64,000 bases of DNA from positions 124,001 to 188,000 of the forward strand of contig JODX01000021.1 of the NCBI GenBank assembly GCA_000719105.1, in the 5' to 3' direction. The first letter of the stretch is position 1, and each line of letters opens with the position of its first letter. The notes under the pieces are model-generated. The model was given only the letters and a program-made list of their open reading frames with translations. It was not told the DNA's origin and searched no databases. The DNA is from Streptomyces sclerotialus (GTDB lineage Bacteria; Actinomycetota; Actinomycetes; Streptomycetales; Streptomycetaceae). Of this stretch, positions 16,998 through 25,140 are shown piece by piece. A program made the translations under genes and the position numbers.

Positions 16998-17767
16998 TCG
17001 GCAAGTGGAGCGCGGCGGGCGGCCGCGCGGAACGGGACCGGGCGGGACGGGAACAGCCGGCACCGGCGGTGACGTACGGCCTGATCGCGGCCTGTTGTCT
17101 GATCTTCGTGATCGGCCCGGCGTCCGGCCTGAACCCCTCGTACGGCACCGGGGACGAACTGCTCGCCGCGCAGCGGCTGTACTTCCGCGACTGGGGCGTG
17201 GTGCCCGCCGAGCTGCTCGCCGGCGATCCGGGCGCGCTGCTCACCCCCGTGACCGCGCTCTTCGTCCACGGCACCTGGCTGCACCTCCTCGGCAACATGC
17301 TGTTCCTGTACGTGTTCGGGGCGATGGCCGAGGAGCGGATGGGACGCATCCAGTTCGTCCTGTTCTACGTGGGCTGCGGCTATCTCGCCCTGGTCGGGTA
17401 CGCGACCGCCCACGCCGGCTCGCCGCAGACGCTGGTCGGCGCGTCGGGCGCGATCTCCGCGGTCCTCGGCGCGTTCCTGTACCTGTTCCCCGGAGCGCGA
17501 GTCACGAGCCTGTTCCCGTTCCTTTTCTTCCTGCCGCTGCGCTTTCCGGCCTGGGTGACCCTGCCGTTCTGGCTCGCCCTGCAGTGGGCGGCGGCCGGCC
17601 GGGACAGCAGCGGCCCCGGGGTCGCCTACCTCGCCCATGTCGTGGGGTTCGCGCTGGGCTTCGCGTATGTGTGGGTGCGCTACGGGCGTACGCCGCCCGC
17701 CGTGTCCGCCCGGGGCGGGTCCGGCGGGCCCCCGGCCGGGCGGCCCCGCCCCGGCGAAGCTGAGTAA
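16994..17767 (+). CDS. rhomboid-family intramembrane serine protease
   Basis: The product has 257 residues with six hydrophobic segments. Rhomboid hallmarks are FVHGTWLHLLGNMLFLYVFG (the oxyanion HxxxN), VGASGAISAVLG (catalytic Ser in GASGA) and the last-helix YLAHVVGFALG (catalytic His). These enzymes cleave transmembrane segments of other proteins within the bilayer. The C-terminal 30 residues are Pro/Gly-rich and cytoplasmic. ATG 16994 (MIGKWSAAGG) is preferred; the upstream frame to 16868 overlaps the promoter and has no ribosome-binding site. It may form an operon with the RAM-domain gene 39 bases downstream. Confidence 0.86.
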   Translation: MIGKWSAAGGRAERDRAGREQPAPAVTYGLIAACCLIFVIGPASGLNPSYGTGDELLAAQRLYFRDWGVVPAELLAGDPGALLTPVTALFVHGTWLHLLGNMLFLYVFGAMAEERMGRIQFVLFYVGCGYLALVGYATAHAGSPQTLVGASGAISAVLGAFLYLFPGARVTSLFPFLFFLPLRFPAWVTLPFWLALQWAAAGRDSSGPGVAYLAHVVGFALGFAYVWVRYGRTPPAVSARGGSGGPPAGRPRPGEAE

Positions 17768-17806
17768 GGTGAAAGTCCAGTGCCGTCCCCAGGGAGAGAA
17801 CCAGCC

Positions 17807-18088
17807 GTGATCACCGCGATCGTGCTCATCAAGACCAGCGTCGACCGGATTCCCGAGATCGCCGAGTCGATCGCCGCGCTGGACTCCGTCAGCGAGGTGT
17901 TCTCCGTCACGGGCACGTACGACCTGATCGCCATGGTCCGGGTACGGGCGCACGACGACCTCGCCGAGATCATCCCGGGCCGGATCAGCAAGATCCCGGG
18001 CGTGGAGGCGACGGACACGCACGTCGCGTTCCGCACGTACTCGCAGCACGACCTGGAGGCCGCGTTCGCCATCGGGCTGGACAACTGA
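17807..18088 (+). CDS. stand-alone Lrp/AsnC ligand-binding (RAM) domain protein
   Basis: The product has 93 residues and starts at GTG 17807, with GGGAGA about eight bases upstream. The whole protein corresponds to the effector-binding half of Lrp/AsnC regulators: ITAIVLIKTSVDRIPEIAE, the SVTGTYDLIAMVRV strand pair, and SKIPGVEATDTHVAF. The DNA-binding helix-turn-helix half is absent. Such single-domain proteins form dimers or octamers and bind amino acids or related ligands. Here it might modulate a full-length Lrp protein encoded elsewhere or act as a small-molecule sensor. The function is inferred from fold only. Confidence 0.85.
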   Translation: MITAIVLIKTSVDRIPEIAESIAALDSVSEVFSVTGTYDLIAMVRVRAHDDLAEIIPGRISKIPGVEATDTHVAFRTYSQHDLEAAFAIGLDN

Positions 18089-18182
18089 GGACACCGAGGG
18101 CGCCGAGAGTTCCGGGGAGGCCTCGCGCTCGGCGAGGACGGTATTGCGGCACGGCGCGCCGAAGACGCTCGATGAGAGGTTC

Positions 18183-18200
18183 TTCATCCACGGCTCATCC
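18183..18200 (+). promoter_or_regulatory. 11-bp-phased direct repeat upstream of the Asp-rich protein/two-component operon
   Basis: TCATCC occurs at 18184-18189 and again at 18195-18200, exactly 11 bases apart. The surrounding TTCATCCACGGCTCAT (18183-18198) matches 15 of 16 bases at 20741-20756. Eleven-base direct repeats are typical of OmpR/PhoB-family binding sites, so autoregulation by the downstream response regulator is likely. Confidence 0.5.
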
Positions 18201-18232
18201 TGGCCGCCGACCGGCCCGCACAGGCTCGTCCC

Positions 18233-18598
18233 ATGGCCTTCTCGCGCAGACTGGCGGCCCTCGCCGCCGTCGTGGCGATTCCGCTGGGGATCGCCGCGAC
18301 CAGTTTCCTCCTCACCGACAGCCAGCAGTCACCGAAGGTTCCGCCCAAGGTGGAACTGGAGAGCGGCTCCCCCACGACCGCGCCCGCATCGCCCCGGTCC
18401 CGGCCGGCACCGAGCGATGAGGTCGTGTCGCCGCCTCCGGTGACCGACGGCCCCGTGGACGATGATGACGACGACGACGGCCGCGGCCAGGATGCGGGGG
18501 ACGACGGACCCGGTGACGACGACGGACCCGACGACGACGGACCCGACGACGGGGCCGACGACCGATCCGGCGACGACGGACCCGGTGGCGACGGCTGA
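18233..18598 (+). CDS. small exported or membrane-anchored protein with Asp-rich low-complexity tail
   Basis: The product has 121 residues. MAFSRRLAALAAVVAIPLGIAATSF looks like a signal peptide or N-terminal anchor. The rest is disordered: a Pro/Ser-rich stretch to about residue 70, then some 50 residues dominated by Asp and Gly with a run of seven Asp. The DNA of the tail is built from imperfect tandem units of about 13-18 bases containing GACGACGGACCCG. A polyanionic extracytoplasmic tail could bind metal cations or cationic peptides, but this is inference. The gene overlaps the histidine kinase start by 14 bases, implying that the two are expressed together. Confidence 0.7.
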   Translation: MAFSRRLAALAAVVAIPLGIAATSFLLTDSQQSPKVPPKVELESGSPTTAPASPRSRPAPSDEVVSPPPVTDGPVDDDDDDDGRGQDAGDDGPGDDDGPDDDGPDDGADDRSGDDGPGGDG

Positions 18599-20021
18599 CG
18601 GCCCCCGTCGGCCGATATCCGCCCGGGTCCGCATCCTGCTGTGGCTGCTGCTCGTGATGGCGGTCGCGCTCGCCTCGGTGGCCACGACCACCCGCTCCAT
18701 CCTGCTGCGGGACGCCGAGCACCGGATCAATCGCCTGCTCGCCCAGGAGACCGGTGAGTTCGCGCACTTCGAGGAGCAGGGCGTCGACCCGGAGACCGGG
18801 CGCCCGTTCACCGATCCGGCCCGGCTGCTGCGGGTCTTCCTGGAACGCCAGTACGCCGACCCGGACGAGGAGCTGATCGGGCTGGTGGGCCGGAAGGACC
18901 GCGGCCCCGCGCAGATCATCCAGCCCCGGGAGGTCGCGGTCGCCGTGCCCCTGCACAAGGACCCCGACGCACGGCGCCGCATCTTCGACTCGCCCGGCTC
19001 CAGCGGCACCCTGGACCGTCCGTCGGGCGAGATCCGCTGGGTCAAGGTCGTCATCGCCCGGGCCGGCGGCGAGCCGGACGCCGCGTTCGTCGTCGCCTTC
19101 CACCCGGCACGCGAACAGCGGGGCGTGGACGAGGTGTTCCGCGTCCTGCTCGCGATCTCCGGGGTGGCCCTGCTGCTGACCACGGGCATCGGCTGGGTGG
19201 TCGCCGGGCGGATCCTGCTGCCCGTACGCCTGGTGCGCACCGCGGCCGCCGAGATCACCGAGCAGGACCTCATCCGCCGCATCCCCGTGCACGGCCGGGA
19301 CGACGTGGCCGCGCTCGCCGAGACGTTCAACGCGATGCTCGACCGGCTGGAGCGGGCCTTCGCCGCCCAGCGCGAGTTCGTGGACGACGCGGGCCACGAA
19401 CTGCGCACCCCGATCACCATCGTGCGCGGCCATCTGGAACTGATGGGCGACGACCCCGCCGAGCGCGAGGAGACCGTCCGGCTGGTCACCGACGAGCTGG
19501 ACCGGATGAGCCGCATCGTGGAGGACCTGCTGTTGCTCGCCAAGGCCGAACGCCCCGACTTCGTCACCCCCGAGCCGGTCCAGCTCGCCGAACTCACCGC
19601 CGACGTCTATGTCAAGGCCCGCACCCTGGGCGAGCGCGACTGGCAGCTCGCCGAGGTCGCGGACCGGGAGGCCCACCTGGACCCGCAGCGGATCACCCAG
19701 GCCATGGTCCAGCTCGCACAGAACGCCGTACAGCACACCGCCCCCGGCCAGACCATCAGCATCGGCTCCCGCACCGACGGCACGCGCGTGGAGCTGTACG
19801 TCGCCGACTGCGGGCCCGGTGTCCAGCCGCAGGACGCCGCAATGATCTTCGACCGCTTCCGGCGCGGCACCGCCCGGCGCGGGGCGCGCGGTTCGGGTGC
19901 GGGGCTCGGCCTGTCCATCGTCCGGGCGATCGCGCAGGCCCACGGCGGCCGCATCCGCCTGTACGACACCGCCGGTGGCGGCGCCACCTTCGTCATCACC
20001 CTGGAAGAGGCACGCACGTGA
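18585..20021 (+). CDS. two-component sensor histidine kinase (HAMP-HisKA-HATPase)
   Basis: The product has 478 residues if started at GTG 18585; the upstream frame back to 18462 only translates the repeat DNA of the previous gene. Helix 1 lies at about 15-35, an extracytoplasmic sensor domain at 36-185, helix 2 at 186-208 and HAMP at 209-262. The phosphoacceptor is His271 in DDAGHELRTP. The kinase domain has an N box with Asn380 (LAQNAVQHT), a G1 box (ADCGPGV, Asp408) and a G2 box (GSGAGLGLS). The stop codon overlaps the regulator's GTG by four bases. The sensor domain matches nothing I recognise. Confidence 0.9.
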   Translation: MATADGPRRPISARVRILLWLLLVMAVALASVATTTRSILLRDAEHRINRLLAQETGEFAHFEEQGVDPETGRPFTDPARLLRVFLERQYADPDEELIGLVGRKDRGPAQIIQPREVAVAVPLHKDPDARRRIFDSPGSSGTLDRPSGEIRWVKVVIARAGGEPDAAFVVAFHPAREQRGVDEVFRVLLAISGVALLLTTGIGWVVAGRILLPVRLVRTAAAEITEQDLIRRIPVHGRDDVAALAETFNAMLDRLERAFAAQREFVDDAGHELRTPITIVRGHLELMGDDPAEREETVRLVTDELDRMSRIVEDLLLLAKAERPDFVTPEPVQLAELTADVYVKARTLGERDWQLAEVADREAHLDPQRITQAMVQLAQNAVQHTAPGQTISIGSRTDGTRVELYVADCGPGVQPQDAAMIFDRFRRGTARRGARGSGAGLGLSIVRAIAQAHGGRIRLYDTAGGGATFVITLEEART

Positions 20022-20680
20022 ACCGCATCCTCATCGTCGAGGACGAGGACCGCATCGCGTCCTTCGTCGAGAAGGGACTGCGGTCCAACGGCTTCACCAC
20101 CACCGTGGTCGGCGACGGTGACGCGGCCTACGAGTACGCCCTGACCGGCGGTTTCGACCTTGTCGTCCTGGACATCGGGCTGCCCGGCCGGGACGGCTTC
20201 ACGGTGCTGCGGGAACTGCGCGAGGCCCGGGTGACGGTCCCCGTGATCGTGCTGACCGCGCGGGACTCCGTACGGGACACGGTGGCCGGCCTGGAGGGCG
20301 GCGCCGACGACTGGATGACCAAGCCGTTCCGCTTCGAGGAGCTGCTCGCCCGGGTGCGGCTGAGACTGCGTACGGCGGCCCGGGCGCCCGAGGTGACGGT
20401 GCTGCGCAGCGGCGAGCTCAGCCTGGACCTGCGCACGCGCCGGGCCCGCTCGGGCGGACGGACGGTGGATCTGACGGCCCGTGAGTTCGTGCTGCTGGAA
20501 CTGTTCCTGCGGCACCCGGGGCAGGTCCTGTCCCGGGAGCAGATCCTGTCGCACGTGTGGGGGTACGACTTCGACCCCGGCTCCAACATCGTCGACGTGT
20601 ACGTGCGCGCGCTGCGGAAGAAGCTGGGGGCGGAACGGGTCGAGACGGTGCGCGGGATGGGGTACCGGCTGCCCGGGTGA
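20018..20680 (+). CDS. OmpR-family response regulator
   Basis: The product has 220 residues. The receiver domain has acidic Glu8/Asp9 pairs, the phosphoacceptor Asp52 (VVLDIGLPGRDG) and Lys102 (WMTKPF). The winged helix-turn-helix spans about 125-218, with the recognition region VLSREQILSHVWGYDFDP and the DVYVRALRKKLG wing. It starts at GTG 20018 inside the kinase stop (GTGA), so the pair is translationally coupled. Likely targets are its own operon and the SLC13/glycerate kinase operon that follows, because both carry the same phased repeat upstream. Confidence 0.93.
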   Translation: MNRILIVEDEDRIASFVEKGLRSNGFTTTVVGDGDAAYEYALTGGFDLVVLDIGLPGRDGFTVLRELREARVTVPVIVLTARDSVRDTVAGLEGGADDWMTKPFRFEELLARVRLRLRTAARAPEVTVLRSGELSLDLRTRRARSGGRTVDLTAREFVLLELFLRHPGQVLSREQILSHVWGYDFDPGSNIVDVYVRALRKKLGAERVETVRGMGYRLPG

Positions 20681-20740
20681 CGGGCGTGACGAGGGTGGGG
20701 GACGGCGCGCGGCGCCGACGCGGCACCGCGTGAAGTTCCC

Positions 20741-20769
20741 TTCATCCACGCCTCATTGAGGACTCACCG
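20741..20769 (+). promoter_or_regulatory. 11-bp-phased triple repeat upstream of SLC13 permease gene
   Basis: TCATCC (20742-20747), TCATTG (20753-20758) and TCACCG (20764-20769) follow each other at exactly 11-base steps. The first two match the repeat before the two-component operon at 18183-18198. The array ends 12 bases before the permease start codon. Confidence 0.5.
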
Positions 20770-20781
20770 CCCGAGTGAATC

Positions 20782-22212
20782 GTGGCTGGTGTGGTCCTGA
20801 AATCCGTTCCCCATACCGCCCTCTGCGTGGCAGCCCTGTCCCTGTGCGCGGTGCTCGCGGTGCCCGGCACCTTCCCCGGCCTGAATGCCGACGCCCGGCT
20901 CACACTCGCCGTCTTCGCCCTGGCGACCTGCGCCTGGATCGCCACGCCGATCGACGACACGTACATAGCCCTCGGCTCCGGTCTGGCCCTGACCGTGACC
21001 GGAGTGATCAGCAGCGACGACCTGTTCGGCACACTGGGCGACTCGATGGTGTGGCTGCTGATCTGCGCGTTCGTGCTGGCGGCGGCGGTGACCCGGACAG
21101 GACTCGCCGGCCGTGCCGCGGTGTTCCTGGTCGGCGGGGCGCGCACCGTACGGCAGCTGACCCATCTGACGACGGCCGCGCTGGTGGTCACCGCGTTCGC
21201 GGTGCCCTCCACCTCCGGCCGGGCCGCCCTCGCGCTGCCGGTCTTCCTCGCCCTCGCCAAGGCGCTCGCCGACCGGAGACGACTGGTCGTGATGCTGGCG
21301 CTGCTGTTCCCAACCGTGATCCTCCTGTCGGCGGTGGCGACCCTGATCGGCGCGGGTGCGCATCTGATCACGGTGTCGGTGCTGTGGGAGGCGACCGGAG
21401 AGCGGATCGGCTTCACGGAGTGGCTGCTGCTGGGGCTGCCGCTGGCCGTCGCGAGCTCCCATCTCGCCGCCGAGACCGTACTGCTGACGACCACGCGGCG
21501 CGCGGATCGCAAGGACCCGGTGCGGATCACCACCGAAGAGATACAGGAGCACAGCGACCGCCCGGTGACCGGCCCCTGGTCGCAGGCCGAGACGCGATGC
21601 GCGGCACTCCTCGGCACGGTCGTGCTGCTGTGGTGCAGTGAGCCGCTGCACCGGGTGCCCCCCGCGATAGTCGCCCTGATCGGTGCGGTCGTGGCGGCCT
21701 CTCCGGCGCTCGGCACCGTACGGCTGAAGGACGCACTGAAGACGGTGCCCTGGCCGCTGCTGCTGTTCATGGCCTCGACGATGGCAATGGGCGTCGCGCT
21801 CGCCGACTCGGGCGCGGCGCAGTGGCTGGTGTCCGCGCTGCCCGCCGAGGGGATCTCCCCGACCTTGTTCCTCACGGTCGTGATCGCGGTCAGTACCGCG
21901 GCCCATCTGGCCCTGCAGTCCCGTTCGGCACGCTCCTCGGTACTGGTTCCCGTGGTGGTCGCGGCCGCCGCGGCCGCCGGGGTCAACCCGGTAGCGGCCG
22001 CCCTCGCGTCCACCGCGGCCGCGGGCTTCTGCCACACCCTGCACGCCTCCGCGAAGCCGGTCACCCTCTTCGGCGAGATCCCCGGCGTCCCCACGTACAC
22101 CTCTCGCGACCTGCTGCGGCTGTCCGCCGTCCTGGCGCCGCTGACGGCCGCCCTGGTCCTCGTCTTCGCCGTCGCGGTGTGGCCGCTGCTCGGTGTCCCC
22201 GTTGTCCGTTAA
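20782..22212 (+). CDS. SLC13/DASS-family anion permease
   Basis: The product is a 476-residue polytopic protein with about eleven or twelve hydrophobic helices. The layout fits the divalent anion:Na+ symporter family: an early STSGRAALALPVFLALAKAL block, LLFPTVILLSAVATLIGAGAHLI, and a second-half repeat LLLFMASTMAMGVALADSGAAQWLV. Substrates in the family are di- and tricarboxylates or sulfate. The gene ends 26 bases before glycerate kinase, which suggests uptake of a carboxylate or hydroxy-acid that feeds that enzyme. Start GTG 20782 lacks a strong ribosome-binding site. It is probably controlled by the adjacent two-component system. Confidence 0.85.
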   Translation: MAGVVLKSVPHTALCVAALSLCAVLAVPGTFPGLNADARLTLAVFALATCAWIATPIDDTYIALGSGLALTVTGVISSDDLFGTLGDSMVWLLICAFVLAAAVTRTGLAGRAAVFLVGGARTVRQLTHLTTAALVVTAFAVPSTSGRAALALPVFLALAKALADRRRLVVMLALLFPTVILLSAVATLIGAGAHLITVSVLWEATGERIGFTEWLLLGLPLAVASSHLAAETVLLTTTRRADRKDPVRITTEEIQEHSDRPVTGPWSQAETRCAALLGTVVLLWCSEPLHRVPPAIVALIGAVVAASPALGTVRLKDALKTVPWPLLLFMASTMAMGVALADSGAAQWLVSALPAEGISPTLFLTVVIAVSTAAHLALQSRSARSSVLVPVVVAAAAAAGVNPVAAALASTAAAGFCHTLHASAKPVTLFGEIPGVPTYTSRDLLRLSAVLAPLTAALVLVFAVAVWPLLGVPVVR

Positions 22213-22238
22213 GCCCTTGTCCGTGAGGAGCCCCTCCC

Positions 22239-23465
22239 ATGCTCACCCGCATCGCCATCGCCCCCAGCGGATTCAAGGAGTCCCTGTCCGCGCAGGCCGC
22301 CGCCGACGCGATCGCGGCCGGCGTCCGCCGTGTCGTACCCACCGCCGAGCTCGATCTGATTCCCCTGGTCGACGGCGGGGAGGGCACGGCCGCCACGCTG
22401 GCCGCCTCGACCGGGGGCAGGCTGGTCGCACTCGCCGCCACCGGTCCGGTCGGGGAACGGCTCGGCACCCATTTCGCCCTCCTCGGCTCCCACGACACGG
22501 CGGTGGTCGAGATGGCGGCCGTCGCGGGTCTCTCCCTTGTTCCGCGCACCCTGCGCGACCCGGGCGCCACCACCACGTACGGTGTCGGCGAGCTGATCCG
22601 CGCCGCGCTGGACACGGGCGTACGACGCGTACTGGTCGGCTGCGGCGACTCGGGTACGTCCGACGGGGGCGCCGGCGCCCTCCAGGCCCTGGGCGCCCGG
22701 CTGCTGGACGCGGACGGGTTCGAACTGGCGCCCGGCGGCGGGGAACTGATCCGGCTGCACCGCGTCGACCCGTCCGGGCTGGACCCCCGGCTGGCGGACG
22801 TCGAGCTGGTCGTCGCCTGCAATCCGTACAACGTGCTGTGCGGGGAGCGCGGCGTCGCCCGCGTCTTCGGCCCGCAGAAGGGCGCGACGCCCGCGCAGGT
22901 GGAGAGGCTGTCGGCCGGGCTGGAGAACTGGGCGCGCATCCTCACCCGCGACCTCGGCGTCACCGGCACCGATCTGCGGCACGGCGCCGGAACCGGCGCC
23001 TCCGGCGGTCTGGGCGCGGGCCTGGCCGCCCTGGGCGCCCGGCTGCTCCCCCGCTTCGACGTCCTGCTGGACCGCCTCGACCTGGACGCCCGGCTCGCCC
23101 GCGCCGACCTGGTCCTCACCGCCGAGGGCGCCCTGGACCGCCAGACGCCCCGCGGCAAGGTACCGGCCGAGGTGGCCCGCCGCGCCAAGCTGCACGGACG
23201 ACCGGTGCTCGCCCTGGCGGGCACCCTCGGCGAGGGCGCCCACGACGTACCGGGCGTGGACGCCTGCACCGGCATCCTGCCCGCCCCGATGGCCCTGGCC
23301 GAGGCCCTGCTCCGGGGCTCCGAACTGCTCACGGACGCCACCGAGCGTGCCCTGCGGATGATCCTGCTGGGCGCCCGGCTACCGGGGCGGGCGCCGGTCA
23401 CCCCGGTCGCCCCGGTGGCTCACGCGGCCGTGTCGGGCACGCAGCGTCCGTTCTCCGTCCGGTAG
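22239..23465 (+). CDS. glycerate kinase
   Basis: The product has 408 residues and belongs to the GlxK/GarK family, which phosphorylates D-glycerate to 2- or 3-phosphoglycerate. Signature segments are IAIAPSGFKESLSAQAAADAI, PLVDGGEGTA, the GCGDSGTSDGGAGALQALG glycine-rich loop, DVELVVACNPYNVLCG and TAEGALDRQTPRGKVPAEVA. ATG 22239 follows GTGAGGAG. It forms an operon with the upstream SLC13 permease. The last 46 bases overlap the 3' end of the convergent aminotransferase gene; the C-terminal 20 residues (VTPVAPVAHAAV and on) are low-complexity and probably not part of the fold. Confidence 0.92.
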   Translation: MLTRIAIAPSGFKESLSAQAAADAIAAGVRRVVPTAELDLIPLVDGGEGTAATLAASTGGRLVALAATGPVGERLGTHFALLGSHDTAVVEMAAVAGLSLVPRTLRDPGATTTYGVGELIRAALDTGVRRVLVGCGDSGTSDGGAGALQALGARLLDADGFELAPGGGELIRLHRVDPSGLDPRLADVELVVACNPYNVLCGERGVARVFGPQKGATPAQVERLSAGLENWARILTRDLGVTGTDLRHGAGTGASGGLGAGLAALGARLLPRFDVLLDRLDLDARLARADLVLTAEGALDRQTPRGKVPAEVARRAKLHGRPVLALAGTLGEGAHDVPGVDACTGILPAPMALAEALLRGSELLTDATERALRMILLGARLPGRAPVTPVAPVAHAAVSGTQRPFSVR

Positions 23466-24787
23466 CTCCACTTCGCCCCGTCCCGCACGAGCTCTCCGAC
23501 CGCGGCCACGAACCGCTCCACGTGCTCGTCGGGCGTGCCCGCGCCGAAGCTCACCCGGATGGCGTTGAGGGACTTCTCGCCGGGCTCGGCCTCGGGGGCG
23601 CCGCACTCGCCCTGGCTCTGCGGGTCGCCGCCCAGCAGAGTGCGGACCAGCGGGTGGGCGCAGAACAGGCCGTCGCGGACGCCGATGCCGTACTCGGCGG
23701 AGAGGGCGGCGGCGAAGTGGGAGCTGTTCCAGCCCGCGACGACGAAGGAGATGACGCCCACCCGCGGGGCGTCGTCGCCGAAGAGGGAGAGGACCCGCAC
23801 GCCGGGCACGGCGGCCAGTCCTTCCCGGACCTTGCCGATCAGGTACCGCTCGCGGGCGACGAGGGTGTCGAACCCGGCCTCGGTGAGGGCCTTGCAGGCG
23901 GAGGCGACGGCGTAGGCACCGATGACGTTGGGCGAGCCGGCCTCGTGGCGCGCGGCGCCCTCGTGCCACTCCACGTGCACGCCCCCGTCCTCGCCCCGGG
24001 TGACCCTGCGGCTGGCGCCGCCGCCCGCGAGGTAGGGCTCGGCCTCCCGCAGCCAGTCGGCGCGGCCGGCCAGCACGCCGGCGCCGAAGGGCGCGTACAG
24101 CTTGTGCCCGGAGAAGGCGACCCAGTCGACGTCGAGGTCCGCCACCGACACCGGGTGGTGCGGGGCGAGCTGGGCGGCGTCCAGGACGATGCGGGCGCCG
24201 TGCGCGTGCGCGGCGGCGGCCAGCTCGCGCACCGGCCACAGCTCGCCGGTGACGTTGGAGGCGCCCGTGACGCAGACCAGGGCGGGCCCGTAGGGGTTGC
24301 GGTCGGCGAGGGCACGCTCCAGGACGGTCACGGCCTCGTCCGGGGTCCGCGGGGCGTCGAGGAAGGTGACCTGCGCGTCCCGCCACGGCAGCAGCGCGGC
24401 GTGGTGCTCGGTCTCGAAGACGAACACCTGGCAGCCGGCGGGCAGCGCGGCGGCCAGCAGGTTGAGCGAGTCGGTGGTGGACCGGGTGAAGACGACCTGG
24501 TCCCCGTCACGGCAACCGAGGAACTCGGCGACGGCCGCGCGGGCGTTCTCGAACAGGTCGGTGGAGAGCTGCGACAGGTACCCGGCACCGCGGTGCACGC
24601 TGCCGTAGTAGGGCGCGTACGCCGCCACGTCGTCCCACACCCGCTGCAGGGCGGGAGCGCTGGCGGCGTAGTCGAGCGCGGCGTAGGCGACCTCGCCGCC
24701 GGTGACGAGCGGGACGGTGACATCCCCGCCCAGAACGGGCAGCGGGGCGCAAACGGACTGGTCGGCGGCAGCGGTGAGGACGGACAT
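23420..24787 (-). CDS. class V aminotransferase / cysteine desulfurase-like PLP enzyme
   Basis: The product has 455 residues. The PLP-binding Lys is Lys229 in FSGHKLYAPFG; the cofactor Asp is in IVLDAAQLAPHH and the phosphate-binding Thr/Ser lie in VVFTRSTTDSLNLLAAAL. The fold is that of SufS/NifS and kynureninase-type enzymes. The loop expected to carry the persulfide Cys is not clearly conserved (GVRDGLFCAHPLVRTLLG has one Cys), so desulfurase activity is uncertain and another aminotransferase or lyase reaction is possible. ATG 24787 has a GGGAG upstream. The 3' end overlaps the glycerate kinase gene by 46 bases. Confidence 0.82.
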   Translation of the reverse strand: MSVLTAAADQSVCAPLPVLGGDVTVPLVTGGEVAYAALDYAASAPALQRVWDDVAAYAPYYGSVHRGAGYLSQLSTDLFENARAAVAEFLGCRDGDQVVFTRSTTDSLNLLAAALPAGCQVFVFETEHHAALLPWRDAQVTFLDAPRTPDEAVTVLERALADRNPYGPALVCVTGASNVTGELWPVRELAAAAHAHGARIVLDAAQLAPHHPVSVADLDVDWVAFSGHKLYAPFGAGVLAGRADWLREAEPYLAGGGASRRVTRGEDGGVHVEWHEGAARHEAGSPNVIGAYAVASACKALTEAGFDTLVARERYLIGKVREGLAAVPGVRVLSLFGDDAPRVGVISFVVAGWNSSHFAAALSAEYGIGVRDGLFCAHPLVRTLLGGDPQSQGECGAPEAEPGEKSLNAIRVSFGAGTPDEHVERFVAAVGELVRDGAKWSYRTENGRCVPDTAA

Positions 24788-25140
24788 GGGTGCACTCCCG
24801 TACGAAGCAGGCGGAATCACCGCGCGAGCGCACACGGCTCGAGCGCGGGAAAAGAGTGAAAGGGATGCGGAGGCGGGGCTCTGCGGCCCTAACGCATTCG
24901 CTTGCTCACGGGAGGCTCCTCGACGACCAGGACCCCTGGTGGCGCGAGGGGTCCGCGCTTGCCACGCACCTTGCTGTGCGCGACCTGGTCTTCACCCGGG
25001 GCACCCCGCCACGGACGGAGGGTTGCCGGACAGCCGGCCGGGGCCGTATGACTGTCACTCATGACCTGGACGGGAACGTACGCGAAATGATCGTCGTCCC
25101 GCAACCCGTGTCCGGATCGCGGGACGACACCCGGTGAACG
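24788..25140. other. intergenic region upstream of the class V aminotransferase gene (353 bases)
   Basis: On the minus strand a GTG-started six-codon frame (Met-Ser-Lys-Arg-Met-Arg, stop near 24889) has GAGGAG six bases upstream, and ends about 100 bases before the aminotransferase start. It could be a leader peptide. The end near 25093-25128 is a terminator for trpD. Other open frames on both strands lack start signals, and I do not support them. Confidence 0.4.
25093..25128 (-). terminator. hairpin terminator after trpD
   Basis: Ten-base arms GTCGTCCCGC (25093-25102) and GCGGGACGAC (25119-25128) pair perfectly around a 16-base loop. The hairpin lies 12 bases beyond the trpD stop codon. Confidence 0.65.

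Noticed and set aside
24790..25137. Plus-strand 115-codon frame between the aminotransferase and trpD
   Set aside because: It has no ribosome-binding site, is rich in shadow-type residues and crosses the trpD terminator.
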